Shown one piece after another: positions 1 to 9,160 of a stretch of 64,000 nt of DNA. The first letter of the stretch is position 1. Every line of letters begins with the position of its first letter. The stretch is from an uncultured bacterium (GTDB lineage: Bacteria > Pseudomonadota > Gammaproteobacteria > Burkholderiales > Burkholderiaceae_C). The stretch is from assembly GCA_903928495.1 (NCBI GenBank), contig CAIYQZ010000058.1:48584-112583 (forward strand), given 5' to 3'. Under the pieces are notes generated by a model, which was given only the letters and a program-made list of their open reading frames with translations, ran no database searches and had not been told where the DNA came from. The translations under genes and the position numbers were made by a program.

Positions 1-364
1 CAAAGTGCGGGCAACCGGGTGTGACGCGCTGCGACGACTCGCGGTGGACGGTGGTCAGCGTCGCGGCTTCCCAGTTGTTTTTCTTGCGGTTGACCTGGGC
101 TGTTACCCACTCGAACGGAAGCGCGCCGTCCACAAACACCACCTTGCCGTCAGCCTTGCGGGCAACCCCCTGCGCTTCGAGATCAAGTGAGTTGATGTGC
201 AGCCAGTTGTCGGGGTAGCCGAAATCCTGGGCGATCGGCGCAGTGGGGCGCTGGGCAGCGTCGCCATCGACAGGGGCAACAGAGGAATCGGGGTTGGCAG
301 GCGGTGTGCGGGCGGCGCTGAGCGCGGCCGACAGCGATGGCAGGGGCGTGGTTTCGTCAGACAT
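1..364 (-). CDS. rlmD: 23S rRNA (uracil-5-)-methyltransferase RlmD, N-terminal part
   Basis: Reading leftwards from ATG at 364, the open frame runs off the window edge after about 121 codons. After a low-complexity, Pro/Ala/Ser-rich leader of about 45 residues comes a TRAM-like stretch ([20 protein letters not shown], then a beta-rich segment ending VTAQVNRKK). It ends at PGCPHF, the beginning of the Fe-S cysteine cluster of the RlmD/RumA family. These enzymes methylate U1939 of 23S rRNA using SAM. The SAM-binding and catalytic domains lie outside the window. The position directly after nlpD on the same strand matches the surE-pcm-nlpD-rlmD order seen in Burkholderiales. The paralogue TrmA is less likely because it lacks the TRAM domain. 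Confidence 0.8.
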   Translation of the reverse strand, partial: MSDETTPLPSLSAALSAARTPPANPDSSVAPVDGDAAQRPTAPIAQDFGYPDNWLHINSLDLEAQGVARKADGKVVFVDGALPFEWVTAQVNRKKNNWEAATLTTVHRESSQRVTPGCPHF

Positions 365-401
365 GGCCCAATTGTCTCAGGCCAGCCAACTGCACCTCTC
401 G

Positions 402-1394
402 TCAGCGAGCGGGCAGGAGTTTGACCGGATCGACCGGCGTGCCTTTTCGGCGGATTTCAAAGTGAAGCTTGATGCGGTCAGTGTCACTGCTGCCCATCTC
501 GGCGATTTTCTGGCCCTGCTTGACGGTTTGGTCCTCTTTGACCAACAGCGTCTGATTGTGGGCATAAGCGGTGAACATGGTGTTGCTGTGCTTCAGGATG
601 ATCAGATTGCCCAACCCACGAATGGCGGCGCCCACATATGCAACACGGCCGTCGGCAGCAGCTACCACGGGCTGGCCCGCCTTGCCCGCAATGTCGATGC
701 CTTTGTTCTTGGCATCGTCAAACCCGGCAATCACCGTGCCTTCGGTAGGCCAGATGAAAGAGATGTTGTCCTCTGCGGCCTTTGCCGCAGATGCAGCAGG
801 CGCCGGCGGGGCCGCTGGCGCAGTTGCCGTTGCTGCAGCGGATGGCAGCGCCTGGCCGACGACAGCAGCCGCGCCCGCCACGGGCGCGGTGGCTACGCCA
901 GCCGTGGCGGGAGCTGGCACGGGTGTGCCGGCCGCTGCCGTGCCTGCAGCCGAAGTGACAGGCGCTGCAGGGGCCGGCACTGACATGCCTGGCGAGGGCG
1001 CAATCACGCGCAACACCTGGCCTACCTCGATTTTGTTGGGGTTGTCCAAACCGTTCCAGCGCGCCAGGTCACGCCAGTTCTGGCCCACATCCAGACCAAT
1101 GCGGATGAGCGAGTCACCGGGACGCACGGTGTAATAACCCGGCTTGCCCGCGTTTTCCTGGCCGGGCACCACCGCCGTGACCGGCGAGCTGGCACCCGCA
1201 GGGGCAGCACTCACCACTGGGGTCGCCGACGGGGCTTGGGTGGCCACAGCGCCACGGTCTTCGACCGGTGCGGGGGCCGATACCCTGGTCGTGCTGCAAG
1301 CGCCCAGCGCCAGCAGCAAGGCCAAACCACCGAGGGCACGCACGCCCCGGGAACGAATATCAACAGACAGCGACGGAACGAATGGCTTGGGCAT
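402..1394 (-). CDS. nlpD: NlpD-type lipoprotein (LysM plus degenerate M23 peptidase)
   Basis: A 330-residue envelope lipoprotein. The N-terminus has a basic and hydrophobic signal ending in lipobox LGAC (Cys33). A LysM peptidoglycan-binding domain follows at about residues 87-131 (YYTVRPGDSLIRIG...KIEVGQVLRV), then a long Ala/Pro/Thr-rich linker and a C-terminal LytM/M23 domain from about 215 (GIDIAGKAGQPVVAAADGRV...RIKLHFEIR). The first metal-binding His of active M23 enzymes is replaced by Asn (NKGIDIAG), as in Escherichia coli NlpD. The protein is therefore expected to activate the amidase AmiC during daughter-cell separation, not to cut peptidoglycan itself. It lies in one run with surE, pcm and rlmD. 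I see no rpoS directly after it. Confidence 0.9.
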   Translation of the reverse strand: MPKPFVPSLSVDIRSRGVRALGGLALLLALGACSTTRVSAPAPVEDRGAVATQAPSATPVVSAAPAGASSPVTAVVPGQENAGKPGYYTVRPGDSLIRIGLDVGQNWRDLARWNGLDNPNKIEVGQVLRVIAPSPGMSVPAPAAPVTSAAGTAAAGTPVPAPATAGVATAPVAGAAAVVGQALPSAAATATAPAAPPAPAASAAKAAEDNISFIWPTEGTVIAGFDDAKNKGIDIAGKAGQPVVAAADGRVAYVGAAIRGLGNLIILKHSNTMFTAYAHNQTLLVKEDQTVKQGQKIAEMGSSDTDRIKLHFEIRRKGTPVDPVKLLPAR

Positions 1395-1419
1395 GGACTT
1401 GGACAGACAGGTGGGCGGG

Positions 1420-2253
1420 TCAGGCGATGCCGGATTTTAGGGGGACGAACTGCACAGGCTCCAACACCTGTTGCACCAGACCGGTGGGTGTGCGATCTAT
1501 CACGACCAGGCTCTGGCCCGCCGTACCCAGGCTGGCGGGTGCCACCAGACGTCCGCCAACGGCCAATTGGTCTGTCCAGGCACGCGGAACAGCGTCCCCA
1601 CCAGCGGCGGCAATGATGCCGGCGTAGGGCGCTCCCTCGACAAACCCCACCATGCCGTCCCCGAACAGCAGGTGCAGGTTGGGCACACGCAAGGGGCGCA
1701 GCAGATCGCGTGCCTTGTCGTGAAGACCCTTCAGCCGCTCGATGCTGTAGACCTCACGGCACAGCCGCGCCAGCACCGCCGCCTGATAACCGCAGCCAGT
1801 CCCAATCTCCAGCACCCGCCCCATGGGCAGGGTCTGGTTGTGAACCAGCAACTCCAGCATGCGGGCCACCACATTGGGCTTGGAAATGGTTTGACCCAGG
1901 CCTATGGGCAGGCTCGTGTCTTCGTAAGCCTGGTTGACCAATGCACTGTCAACGAACCGGTGGCGTTCAACGTCGCCCATGGCCTGAAGCACTTGGGAGT
2001 GTGAGATGCCCATCGCTGCCAGCTTGCGCACCATGGCGGCCCGCACGGCCGATGAATCCAGGCCGACGCCAACGGGCAGCGCCGAATCAAAGCTTTTTTT
2101 GCCAGCAGCGCTTGATGGCATTGACTTGTTTGCTATTTCTCTAGTGACTCCAACACCTGCTGCCACCGGTCCGGTATCCAAGCGCGCCGGAAAACTGGGG
2201 CGGGGCTTGGGCACGCCGGTGGCACCAGGCAACGCACCCGGTGTGGATTTCAT
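1420..2253 (-). CDS. pcm: protein-L-isoaspartate O-methyltransferase
   Basis: A 277-residue SAM-dependent repair enzyme that methylates isoaspartyl residues in damaged proteins. The family core starts near residue 65 ([19 protein letters not shown]). It contains [20 protein letters not shown] and the SAM-binding loop [17 protein letters not shown] near residue 145. The first 60 or so residues are an extra low-complexity extension compared with the roughly 210-residue family. They include the peptide [18 protein letters not shown], encoded by a copy of the interspersed repeat at 2092-2138. Its start overlaps the surE stop by four bases (ATGA), so the two genes are translationally coupled. A second Pcm-like protein lies at 21038. 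Confidence 0.92.
   Translation of the reverse strand: MKSTPGALPGATGVPKPRPSFPARLDTGPVAAGVGVTREIANKSMPSSAAGKKSFDSALPVGVGLDSSAVRAAMVRKLAAMGISHSQVLQAMGDVERHRFVDSALVNQAYEDTSLPIGLGQTISKPNVVARMLELLVHNQTLPMGRVLEIGTGCGYQAAVLARLCREVYSIERLKGLHDKARDLLRPLRVPNLHLLFGDGMVGFVEGAPYAGIIAAAGGDAVPRAWTDQLAVGGRLVAPASLGTAGQSLVVIDRTPTGLVQQVLEPVQFVPLKSGIA
2092..2138 (-). repeat. interspersed in-frame element, copy A (inside pcm)
   Basis: On the minus strand the sequence runs AATAGCAAACAAGTCAATGC, CATCAAGCGCTGCTGGC, then seven A residues. It aligns without gaps over about 30 bases with the copy at 11516. It is AT-richer than the surrounding gene and is read in the frame [12 protein letters not shown]. It lies in the N-terminal extension of Pcm, outside the catalytic core. 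Confidence 0.75.
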
Positions 2254-3050
2254 GCCAGACCTTGCAATGTCTGGGTCAGGCGGCTGGCAGTGGGCGCCCA
2301 GTAGGGCAGCACAGCGTGGTCGGTCAGGTCCACCTGCAGCGGCGTGATGGTCGCGTAGCCTTGGGCTGTGGCATGGAAGTCGGTGCCCTCACCGTCTTCG
2401 CGCGCGGCACCGGCGCTCCCAATCCAGTACATGGTGTCGCCGCGCGGGCTTTGCTGGGTGATGACGGCCTCAGCCGCATGTCGCCGCCCCAGGCGGGCCA
2501 CTTTGAACCCACGCAACGCGTGTCGCGGCAGATTGGGGATGTTCACATTCAGCAACCAGTGGGCCCCGTCCCGCGCCGTGTCGGGCCCATCCGCACAGGC
2601 CAACGTGGGCAGGAGTTGTGCCACCAATTGCCGTGCCGTGGCCGCCGCGTCGTCCAAATGGGCCCAGCCCTTTTCGGTTTGCGAGAACGCAATGGCTGGC
2701 ACCCCGAACAGATAGCCCTCCATGGCAGCCCCCACCGTGCCTGAATAAATGGTGTCGTCGCCCATGTTGGCGCCGTTGTTGATACCGGACACTACCAGGT
2801 CAGGCCGGTAGCCCAGCAGCCCAGTCAGGGCAATGTGGACGCAATCGGCAGGGGTGCCGTTGACGTAGCGAAACCCGTTGGCCGCCCGGTGCACGTAGAG
2901 GGGCGAATGCAAGGTGAGAGCGTTCGATTTGGCACTGTTGTTGTGTTCAGGTGCCACCACCTCCACGTCGGCCAGATCCTTGAGCGCCTCGTACAACGCC
3001 ACGATGCCGGGCGCTTGGTAACCATCGTCGTTCGAAAGCAATATTTTCAT
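2250..3050 (-). CDS. surE: 5'-nucleotidase SurE
   Basis: A 266-residue survival protein, a metal-dependent nucleoside 5'-monophosphate phosphatase. The start at 3050 gives the family's canonical N-terminus [15 protein letters not shown], with the metal-binding Asp pair. An in-frame ATG nine bases upstream (3059) would add MAP. Further family motifs are [30 protein letters not shown] and [11 protein letters not shown]. It heads the surE-pcm-nlpD-rlmD run and overlaps pcm by four bases. A weak ribosome binding site makes the exact start less certain than the identity. Confidence 0.93.
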   Translation of the reverse strand: MKILLSNDDGYQAPGIVALYEALKDLADVEVVAPEHNNSAKSNALTLHSPLYVHRAANGFRYVNGTPADCVHIALTGLLGYRPDLVVSGINNGANMGDDTIYSGTVGAAMEGYLFGVPAIAFSQTEKGWAHLDDAAATARQLVAQLLPTLACADGPDTARDGAHWLLNVNIPNLPRHALRGFKVARLGRRHAAEAVITQQSPRGDTMYWIGSAGAAREDGEGTDFHATAQGYATITPLQVDLTDHAVLPYWAPTASRLTQTLQGLA

Positions 3051-3178
3051 GGGGGCCATTCTATTGAGAGCGGTCCCGGCAGCGACAAAGCGCGCCGCAA
3101 AGCAGCCACAGGCTGCCTATCATGCCCACAGGCTTTCCGCCCTCACCTTCCCGCCCCCACCCTTTGATGGAGTCACCC

Positions 3179-4165
3179 ATGTTTGCCTGGCTGTGCGAAA
3201 ACCCCACGGGCGTCGATGCCTTGACCTGGACTGAATTGCCCACCCCGACACCAGGCCCCGGTGAGGTGCTGTTGGCCATTGAAGCGGCCAGCCTCAATTT
3301 CCCCGACTTGCTGATCGTGCAGAACAAGTACCAGATCAAGCCACCCTTGCCCTTTGTGCCCGGTGCCGAATACGCGGGCACCGTGGCAGCGCTGGGTGAA
3401 GGGGTGAAGCACCTGGTCGTGGGCCAGAAAGTGGCCTGCCTCAGCGGCACGGGTGGTTTCGGCACCCACACGGTGGCCAAGGCCGCCCTGTGCATGCCCC
3501 TTCCAGCGGGCTTTCCAGCCATCGACGCGGCGGCTTTCATCATGACGTACGCCACCTCGTATCACGCGCTGGTGGACCGCGCAGCATTGCAACCTGGCGA
3601 AACCGTGTTGGTGCTGGGCGCGGCAGGGGGCGTGGGCACGGCCGCCATTCAAATTGCCAAAGCGGCCGGCGCCAGGGTGATTGCCGCCGCATCCACCGAT
3701 GACAAATGCCACACCTGCCAGCAACTGGGTGCCGATGCCACCCTGAACTACACCCAACACGCACCCAACGGCAGCTTGCGCGAAGAAATCAAACGGCTGA
3801 CAGATGGCAAAGGTCCCGATGTGGTGTACGACCCCGTGGGTGGCGAATTTGCTGAGCCGGTGTTCCGCAGCATCGCCTGGCGGGGCCGCTACCTGGTGGT
3901 GGGGTTTGCCAGCGGACCCATCCCCCAACTGCCCATGAACCTGCCGCTGCTCAAAGGCGCGTCGCTGGTGGGCGTTTTCTGGGGAGACTTTGCGAAGCGT
4001 GAGCCAAAAGCCAACGCGTCGATGATGCAAACCCTCGCGAATTGGTACGGCCAAGGAAAGATCAAGCCCCTGATTCACCAGGCATTGCCCATGGCCGATC
4101 TGAAGCAGGCCTACGCCACCATGGGCAGCCGTGGGGTGCAGGGGAAACTGGTTCTGGTGAATTGA
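3179..4165 (+). CDS. NADPH:quinone oxidoreductase, MDR superfamily
   Basis: A 328-residue zinc-free medium-chain dehydrogenase/reductase. The N-terminal GroES-like half has FPDLLIVQNKYQIKPPLPFVPG. The Rossmann half has the nucleotide loop LVLGAAGGVGTAAIQIAKAAGARV and the family segment GPDVVYDPVGGEFAEPVFRS. Such proteins reduce quinones or activated alkenes with NAD(P)H; the real substrate cannot be told from sequence. Start 3179 is chosen because GGAG lies six bases upstream. The open frame extends back to 3122, but that part is Pro-rich and not family-like. It is divergent from surE and stands alone. Confidence 0.85.
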   Translation: MFAWLCENPTGVDALTWTELPTPTPGPGEVLLAIEAASLNFPDLLIVQNKYQIKPPLPFVPGAEYAGTVAALGEGVKHLVVGQKVACLSGTGGFGTHTVAKAALCMPLPAGFPAIDAAAFIMTYATSYHALVDRAALQPGETVLVLGAAGGVGTAAIQIAKAAGARVIAAASTDDKCHTCQQLGADATLNYTQHAPNGSLREEIKRLTDGKGPDVVYDPVGGEFAEPVFRSIAWRGRYLVVGFASGPIPQLPMNLPLLKGASLVGVFWGDFAKREPKANASMMQTLANWYGQGKIKPLIHQALPMADLKQAYATMGSRGVQGKLVLVN

Positions 4166-4212
4166 TCGTCAGCACCTGACAGATACAGGACTCACATCGA
4201 AAATGCGCTCTG

Positions 4213-4836
4213 TCACTTGGGTGGCAGCACGGTGATGCTGTCTACCCAGACCAACTCGCAAGCGCCACCACCGGTATCGGTGCGTGAGCGCGAACTGTTC
4301 CAACTCCATCCGTCTGCGGTCGTCACGTCAACGAGTTTGCCCCTGATCTCCACCCGCTCACCCACGCGAACAGACTCAAGCGCACGCTTGACCGATGCCG
4401 ACGACGGAATCAGATGCATGTTGGCGGAACTGGCTGCAATCTCGCTTGCAGGAATGGGCGGCCCCTCATGGCCCCAACGGTAGTGGTACCAGCGACCTGA
4501 CTGCGAAATGTTCAGCTGCTCGATCACGGCCGCGTCACTCATCCGGTTCCAGCCCAAGGCGAAATCGAGGGGAGCGAGGTCGGATCCACGACCCAACAGA
4601 TAGCTGGCCACCGACAAGACTCTGGCACGGACTTCAAACTGTGCGAAGGGCTGAACCTGATAGGCCCCGACACTCACCGCAGGCAGACCTGCATGAATCT
4701 GCTGCACAGGCTCGCCTGCGACAGGCGCACTTTGGACAGGCCGTTTGTGCCACCAATTGACTGCCCCCCAGCCGATCAGAGCAACAAACAGCAAAGCCTT
4801 GAAACTCACACCTTGCCTCCCGTCGTCACGGTGCAA
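4213..4836 (-). CDS. membrane-anchored periplasmic protein of unknown function
   Basis: 207 residues. A single hydrophobic N-terminal segment at about residues 12-30 (FKALLFVALIGWGAVNWW) is followed by a soluble part, so it is probably anchored in the inner membrane facing the periplasm. The body is rich in Trp, Ser and Arg, with eye-catching stretches WNRMSDAAVIEQLNISQSGR, WYHYRW, GERVEIRGKLVDV and, near the end, WSWNSSRSRTDTGGGACELV. The last stretch has an OB-fold-like feel (a strand followed by a Cys near the end), but I do not recognise the family and propose no function. It follows the tRNA-His terminator on the same strand, with no operon partner. Confidence 0.7.
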   Translation of the reverse strand: MHRDDGRQGVSFKALLFVALIGWGAVNWWHKRPVQSAPVAGEPVQQIHAGLPAVSVGAYQVQPFAQFEVRARVLSVASYLLGRGSDLAPLDFALGWNRMSDAAVIEQLNISQSGRWYHYRWGHEGPPIPASEIAASSANMHLIPSSASVKRALESVRVGERVEIRGKLVDVTTADGWSWNSSRSRTDTGGGACELVWVDSITVLPPK

Positions 4837-4882
4837 TCACAGGCGGTATCCGCTACAGGTGGGCTACACCGCATGCTCCAGA

Positions 4883-4919
4883 AACAACAAAGCCCGGCAG
4901 AACCGGGCTAAGTTGTTGT
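4883..4919 (-). terminator. rho-independent terminator after tRNA-His
   Basis: A GC hairpin AGCCCGG-cagaa-CCGGGCT (4891-4909) is extended by pairing of AACAACAA with TTGTTGTT. In the minus direction it is followed by a T-rich tail, placing it just downstream of tRNA-His. Confidence 0.75.
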
Positions 4920-4925
4920 TTTACT

Positions 4926-5002
4926 TGGGGTGACTGATGGGGCTCGAACCCACGACAACCAGAATCACAATCTGGGACTCTACCAACTGAGCTACAGCCA
5001 CC
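4926..5002 (-). tRNA. tRNA-His (anticodon GTG)
   Basis: A 77-nt cloverleaf on the minus strand starting GGTGGCTGTAGCTCAG. The anticodon loop TTGTGAT is flanked by CCAGA/TCTGG, the T-arm is GTGGGTTCGAGCCCCAT, and CCA is encoded. The extra 5' G (position -1) faces discriminator C73, the hallmark of tRNA-His. Confidence 0.95.
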
Positions 5003-5087
5003 GTAAGCCTTGCATTATAACCCGCTGAACACTGCAATCTCAGGTCGCATCACAACATCGAAACGCGCCAAGAGCAGCAGGCCGGCA

Positions 5088-7007
5088 TCAACCCTGTTTG
5101 GACGGATTGTTGCCAGGTTGTGGGACCTTGATATCCACCTTGAGGCGCTTCTTCAACAGTTTGTAATAGGCCTGACCTTCGGCCGAGCCCCACCACTGGT
5201 TGTATTGCTGCAACTCCTGTGCGGCCAGATCGGCAGGCGGTGCTTCGCGCTCCATTGACTTCAGCACCTTGATCACGGAATAGCCCCTGGCGCCCAGATC
5301 AACGCCAACCCAAGCTGGCAAGGTGGAAGTCTCTGCACGCAAAGCAGCTGTCAACTCCTGCGGTTGCAGGCCCTGCGGCTTGTCGCGCGAGGCAACCACT
5401 GCGGTCTGAAGCTTCACGCCCGCCCCCGCCTTGCCTTCGGCCAACGCCTTTTCCCCTTCTTGACGAGCCATCGCTTGGGCTCTTTGGGCTTTCAACAGGG
5501 CCGTCACACGTGCTTTGACCTCATCCAGCGCCAGGGTGTGAGCCGGACGATGAGCGAGGATCCGAGCGGCGACCAGCTGGTTGGCAGCTGTCTCAACCGC
5601 CTCGGTGTTGTTCTTTTTATCCACAGAGTCCGACGAAAAGAGCGCTGTCAGGAGCTTTTCATTGGCCAAAGCAGGTGGCAGGCCGGGTACGGGCTGGCGC
5701 TTGACGCTGTTGACCGTTTCGAGCTTGAGTTTGAGTTTGTCCGCCACCGGGGCCAACGCATTGGCCTGCTCGTAGACCATGTTGCCAAAGACGTCTGCTT
5801 TTTCAGCAAACTCTCGCTGAGCCAACTGCTTTTTCAGTTCGGCTTCAATTTCCGATTTGACCAGCGCCAATGGGCGGGCCACCGAAGGTTTGATGTCGGT
5901 CACCAGGATGACGTGATAGCCGAATTCGCTTTCCACCACGCCGGACAGCGCCCCTTTGGCCAGCGAAAAAGCCGCATCTTCGAATGGCTTGACCATGGCA
6001 CCGCGCTGGAAAAAGCCCAAATCTCCGCCCCCGGGAGCGGAGCCAGGGTCCTGGGAGTTCTTGCGTGCCAGTTCTGCGAATGCGGCAGGCGCAGCGGTGG
6101 CCTGTGCCAGCAATTCAGCCGCTTTGGCCTTGGCTGCCTCCCGGTCGGCAGCGGGCGCATTGGCTGCCGCATTGATCAGGATGTGGCTGGCACGTCGCTC
6201 CTCTTTGCTGGCATACCGGTCGGCATTCTGCTGGTAGTAAGCGGCGACATCGGCATCGCTCACCACCAAACCCTGCGCAACCCAGTCCAAGTTCAAGACC
6301 AGATACTCGACGTCGGCCTCTTCTTCCGCCTGAAACTGGGCGGGATTGGCGTTGTAGTAGGCAGCCACCTCGGCATCGTCGACCTGAACCTTGTCTTGGT
6401 AGGCCGCCGTGTCAAACCGCGCCAGCTGCACTTCTCTGCGCTCAAAAAATGCCTGCAATGAAGCGCGGGCCGATGCGGGAGTGGCAAAAGCCGATGCCAC
6501 CACGCCTTGCGACACCTGACGCTGCGACAAATCCTGCCGCACTTGCAATTCGAACATTTCAGGCGACAGGCCCTGGCCTGCCAGCACCTGACGGTAACGG
6601 TCCATGTCCAAGGTGCCGTCGGGACGGCGCAGGCTGGCAATGAACTCGTTTTTCTGCAAGTCGCGAGCCAGTTTCTGGTCGCTGGTGACGAGGTTCATTT
6701 TCTCTGCAGACACCAGCAACACGCGCTCGCGAACCAGCCGCTCCAGGGTGGCGTACTTGGCAGCGTCGGTGTCCAGCAGTTTGATGTCAATGTTCGGCTG
6801 GCTGGCTCGGATGCGGTCCACCTCCTGGCGATGTGCGGCATCCCACTCGTCCCGCTTGATGGGCTGACCGCCCACTGTCGCGACCGTTTCACCGCGGCCG
6901 CCCATGTTGCTGTAGCCATCAACGCCCACCAGCACGAACGCAGGGACGATGAAAAGGGCCAGCAGAAAACCCATGAGCCGTGTGTTGTTCCGGATGTAGT
7001 CGAACAT
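5088..7007 (-). CDS. ppiD: periplasmic folding chaperone / peptidyl-prolyl isomerase PpiD
   Basis: 639 residues. The N-terminus [20 protein letters not shown] gives one transmembrane anchor (about residues 12-30). A SurA-N/PpiD chaperone region follows ([18 protein letters not shown]...[16 protein letters not shown]). A parvulin PPIC domain lies at about 265-370 ([11 protein letters not shown]...[19 protein letters not shown]...[11 protein letters not shown]). It assists folding of outer-membrane and secreted proteins as they leave the Sec channel. It lies downstream of hupB and tRNA-Val, an order conserved in proteobacteria. A terminator between tRNA-Val and ppiD suggests it has its own promoter. 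Parvulin activity is often weak in this family. Confidence 0.92.
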   Translation of the reverse strand: MFDYIRNNTRLMGFLLALFIVPAFVLVGVDGYSNMGGRGETVATVGGQPIKRDEWDAAHRQEVDRIRASQPNIDIKLLDTDAAKYATLERLVRERVLLVSAEKMNLVTSDQKLARDLQKNEFIASLRRPDGTLDMDRYRQVLAGQGLSPEMFELQVRQDLSQRQVSQGVVASAFATPASARASLQAFFERREVQLARFDTAAYQDKVQVDDAEVAAYYNANPAQFQAEEEADVEYLVLNLDWVAQGLVVSDADVAAYYQQNADRYASKEERRASHILINAAANAPAADREAAKAKAAELLAQATAAPAAFAELARKNSQDPGSAPGGGDLGFFQRGAMVKPFEDAAFSLAKGALSGVVESEFGYHVILVTDIKPSVARPLALVKSEIEAELKKQLAQREFAEKADVFGNMVYEQANALAPVADKLKLKLETVNSVKRQPVPGLPPALANEKLLTALFSSDSVDKKNNTEAVETAANQLVAARILAHRPAHTLALDEVKARVTALLKAQRAQAMARQEGEKALAEGKAGAGVKLQTAVVASRDKPQGLQPQELTAALRAETSTLPAWVGVDLGARGYSVIKVLKSMEREAPPADLAAQELQQYNQWWGSAEGQAYYKLLKKRLKVDIKVPQPGNNPSKQG

Positions 7008-7051
7008 GCGTGGTGTCCTGTCGCTGTTGATTGGCGTGGGGAGCTGAACAA

Positions 7052-7076
7052 AGAAAAAGGCGAACTCTCGTTCGCC
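7052..7076 (-). terminator. rho-independent terminator after tRNA-Val
   Basis: On the minus strand GGCGAAC-gaga-GTTCGCC (7059-7076) is followed by TTTTTC. It separates the hupB/tRNA-Val unit from ppiD. Confidence 0.85.
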
Positions 7077-7086
7077 TCAGTGGGGG

Positions 7087-7162
7087 TGGTGGGTGCTGAC
7101 GGGGTCGAACCGCCGACCTACGCCTTGTAAGGGCGCCGCTCTACCGACTGAGCTAAGCACCC
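7087..7162 (-). tRNA. tRNA-Val (anticodon TAC)
   Basis: A 76-nt cloverleaf beginning GGGTGCTTAGCTCAGTCGGT. The anticodon arm is CCCTTACAAGG, the T-arm GGCGGTTCGACCCCGTC, and CCA is encoded. The acceptor stem GGGTGCT/AGCACCC pairs perfectly, unlike the second tRNA-Val(TAC) at 63048. Confidence 0.95.
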
Positions 7163-7188
7163 CACCGAAAACAGATGGCCGATTTGGC

Positions 7189-7461
7189 TCAGTTCAGGGC
7201 GTCTTTCAATGCCTTGCCTGCGCGAAACTTTGGAACCTTGGCTTCGTCGATTTTAATCGACTCGCCGGTGCGGGGGTTGCGACCCGCGCGGGCAGCACGT
7301 TGACCAACTTCAAACGTACCGAATCCCACCAGAGAAACGGAGCCACCCATCTTCAGGGTAGCGGCAATCGCGGCCAGCGCGGAATCCAGTGCACGGGTAG
7401 CAGATGCCTTGGAAATGTCGGCATCGTTGGCAATTTGGTCGATGAGTTCGGTTTTGTTCAC
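7189..7461 (-). CDS. hupB: DNA-binding protein HU
   Basis: 90 residues, the usual HU length: [20 protein letters not shown] at the N-terminus, [14 protein letters not shown], then the DNA-binding arm [17 protein letters not shown] and [15 protein letters not shown]. It is a histone-like dimer that bends and compacts DNA. The start codon is GTG at 7461, preceded by AGGGAA six bases upstream. It is followed by tRNA-Val and ppiD. Upstream lie about 175 bases of non-coding DNA before the convergent EamA gene. IHF is excluded by the overall sequence. Confidence 0.95.
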   Translation of the reverse strand: MNKTELIDQIANDADISKASATRALDSALAAIAATLKMGGSVSLVGFGTFEVGQRAARAGRNPRTGESIKIDEAKVPKFRAGKALKDALN

Positions 7462-7637
7462 AAAATTTCCCTAGAAACTGGGGGTTGGTCGAGCCGGCTG
7501 GCAAACACTTGGGCCGGTCGCCCGGGATGTCTGGAATTCAAGGACGCGAATTCTAGACCCATAGCCGACGGCACTCGGCCGATCCACCGAAAAAAACATC
7601 TCTCCTGTCACCTCTGCTTGCCCGCTCGCCAGTCACT

Positions 7638-8570
7638 TCATGCAGCTCGGCGCCGAACGACAAGACTCACGCCCAAGGCTGTGAGGGCGGTTCCAGCCAG
7701 GGTGGTGAGGGTCACAGGTTCAGAGAACAACAGCCAGGCCAGAAAGGCCGTACTCGGTGGGACGAGGTACATCAGGCTCGTGACGCTGGCAGCGGCACCG
7801 CGCTGAATGAGCAAATACAACAGCGAACTTCCGCCGAGTGTGAGGCCAAGGACCGACCACGCCATGGCCCCCGCGAGCTGTGTGTTCCATTGCATGGACT
7901 CTGGCTCGGCGAGCGCAAAGGGCAACGTGACCAGCAAAGCCGCGCCCAATTGCACGGCGTTGGCAGACCTCACATCACAAGGCTGCACAAACCGCTTCTG
8001 GTACAGCGTGCCCGCCGTGATGGCCAGCAGCGCCACCACCGCAAACGACAGGTTCAGCCAAGTGGCCTGGTCTCCAGGCCCCCCACCCTCGAACTTGCGC
8101 GAAACCACCAGCACCAGTCCAATGAACCCGAGCACCAGCCCCAGCCATTGGCGGCGCGACACCGCTGCCTGCCCGCCCCCGTGACTCAAGGCCGAGAGCC
8201 AGATGGCCGTGAGCACTGGCTGCAGGCCCACCACCAAGGCCGAGAGGCCCGACCCCATGCCCGCCTTGACGGCAGCCCACACCCCGCCCAGATACAGGGC
8301 GTGCATGAAAACGCCGGTGATGCCCAAATGCAGCCACTGCATGCGATCGCGCGGCCAGGACACCCGGGTCCAGACGATCCAGGGAAGAAAACAGGCAATC
8401 GACAGCGCGTAACGCACCGCCAGAAACGTGAACGGCGGCGCATAGGGCATGCCGTACCGAGCGACGATGAATCCCGTGCTCCAGATCAGCACAAAAACTG
8501 CAGGCATGGCCTGCAACCACGCTGTGTCTGTGCCGGCACTGGCCGGTTCTGGCCTCGCCCTCGCGCTCAT
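7638..8570 (-). CDS. EamA/DMT-family transporter
   Basis: 310 residues with about ten hydrophobic segments in two EamA repeats: FVLIWSTGFIVARYGMPYAP at the start of the first, and GLTLGGSSLLYLLIQRGAAA with the terminal helix LLFSEPVTLTTLAGTALTAL in the second. It is an inner-membrane metabolite exporter; the substrate is unknown. The open frame extends far upstream, but the start at 8570 (ATGA overlapping the pgsA stop) fits the family's N-terminus. It is probably co-transcribed with uvrC and pgsA. Confidence 0.85.
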   Translation of the reverse strand: MSARARPEPASAGTDTAWLQAMPAVFVLIWSTGFIVARYGMPYAPPFTFLAVRYALSIACFLPWIVWTRVSWPRDRMQWLHLGITGVFMHALYLGGVWAAVKAGMGSGLSALVVGLQPVLTAIWLSALSHGGGQAAVSRRQWLGLVLGFIGLVLVVSRKFEGGGPGDQATWLNLSFAVVALLAITAGTLYQKRFVQPCDVRSANAVQLGAALLVTLPFALAEPESMQWNTQLAGAMAWSVLGLTLGGSSLLYLLIQRGAAASVTSLMYLVPPSTAFLAWLLFSEPVTLTTLAGTALTALGVSLVVRRRAA

Positions 8571-9136
8571 CGGGCGCGCGCTTTGATTTCGGGCAGGGCT
8601 TTGTGCAGGTAATACACCATAGACCACACGGTCAACACGGCAGATGCCCAGATCAGCCAATGCCCCCAGACCGCAGTGTTCACCATGCCAAACAACACGC
8701 CGTCGTACAGCAAGAACGGAATGGCGACCATTTGAACCATGGTTTTCAGTTTGCCCACCATGTGCACCGCCACGCTTTTGGTGGCACCAATGATGGCCAT
8801 CCATTCGCGCAGCGACGAAATGGCAATCTCGCGACCGATGATGATGAGTGCCACAAACACGTCGGCCCGCTCCAGGTGCACCAACACCAGCAGACTGGCA
8901 CACACCAGAAACTTGTCGGCCACGGGGTCGAGAAACGCGCCAAAAGCAGAAGTCTGATTCCAACGACGGGCAAGGTAACCATCGGCCCAGTCGGTGAGGG
9001 CAAACACGACGAACATGGCAGTGGCCAACACATTGCGCGTCGCCATGTCCACACCCTGCAGGTAAAACACCCCCACGATGAATGGGATGGCCACGATGCG
9101 GGCCCAGGTGAGCAGGGTCGGGATGTTGAAGAACAT
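8567..9136 (-). CDS. pgsA: CDP-diacylglycerol-glycerol-3-phosphate 3-phosphatidyltransferase
   Basis: 189 residues from the start MFFNIPTLLTWARIVAIPFI, typical of PgsA. A GTG 18 bases upstream (9154) would add six residues. It contains the CDP-alcohol phosphotransferase signature D-x2-D-G-x2-A-R-x8-G-x3-D-x3-D, seen as DWADGYLARRWNQTSAFG followed by AFLDPVADK. It makes phosphatidylglycerol phosphate, the committed step to phosphatidylglycerol and cardiolipin, in the inner membrane. It follows uvrC closely, the uvrC-pgsA order common in proteobacteria, and overlaps the EamA gene by four bases. Confidence 0.93.
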   Translation of the reverse strand: MFFNIPTLLTWARIVAIPFIVGVFYLQGVDMATRNVLATAMFVVFALTDWADGYLARRWNQTSAFGAFLDPVADKFLVCASLLVLVHLERADVFVALIIIGREIAISSLREWMAIIGATKSVAVHMVGKLKTMVQMVAIPFLLYDGVLFGMVNTAVWGHWLIWASAVLTVWSMVYYLHKALPEIKARAR

Positions 9137-9160
9137 GACCGGATTATTCACCACAGGGCG

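Noticed and set aside
5364..6461. Plus-strand open frame (365 codons) opposite ppiD
   Set aside because: Antisense to PpiD; Phe/Arg/Gln-rich low-information translation with no family motif.
8571..8963. N-terminal extension of the EamA gene upstream of 8570
   Set aside because: The extension overlaps most of pgsA in another frame and lacks transporter features; the start at 8570 fits the family and overlaps the pgsA stop by four bases.
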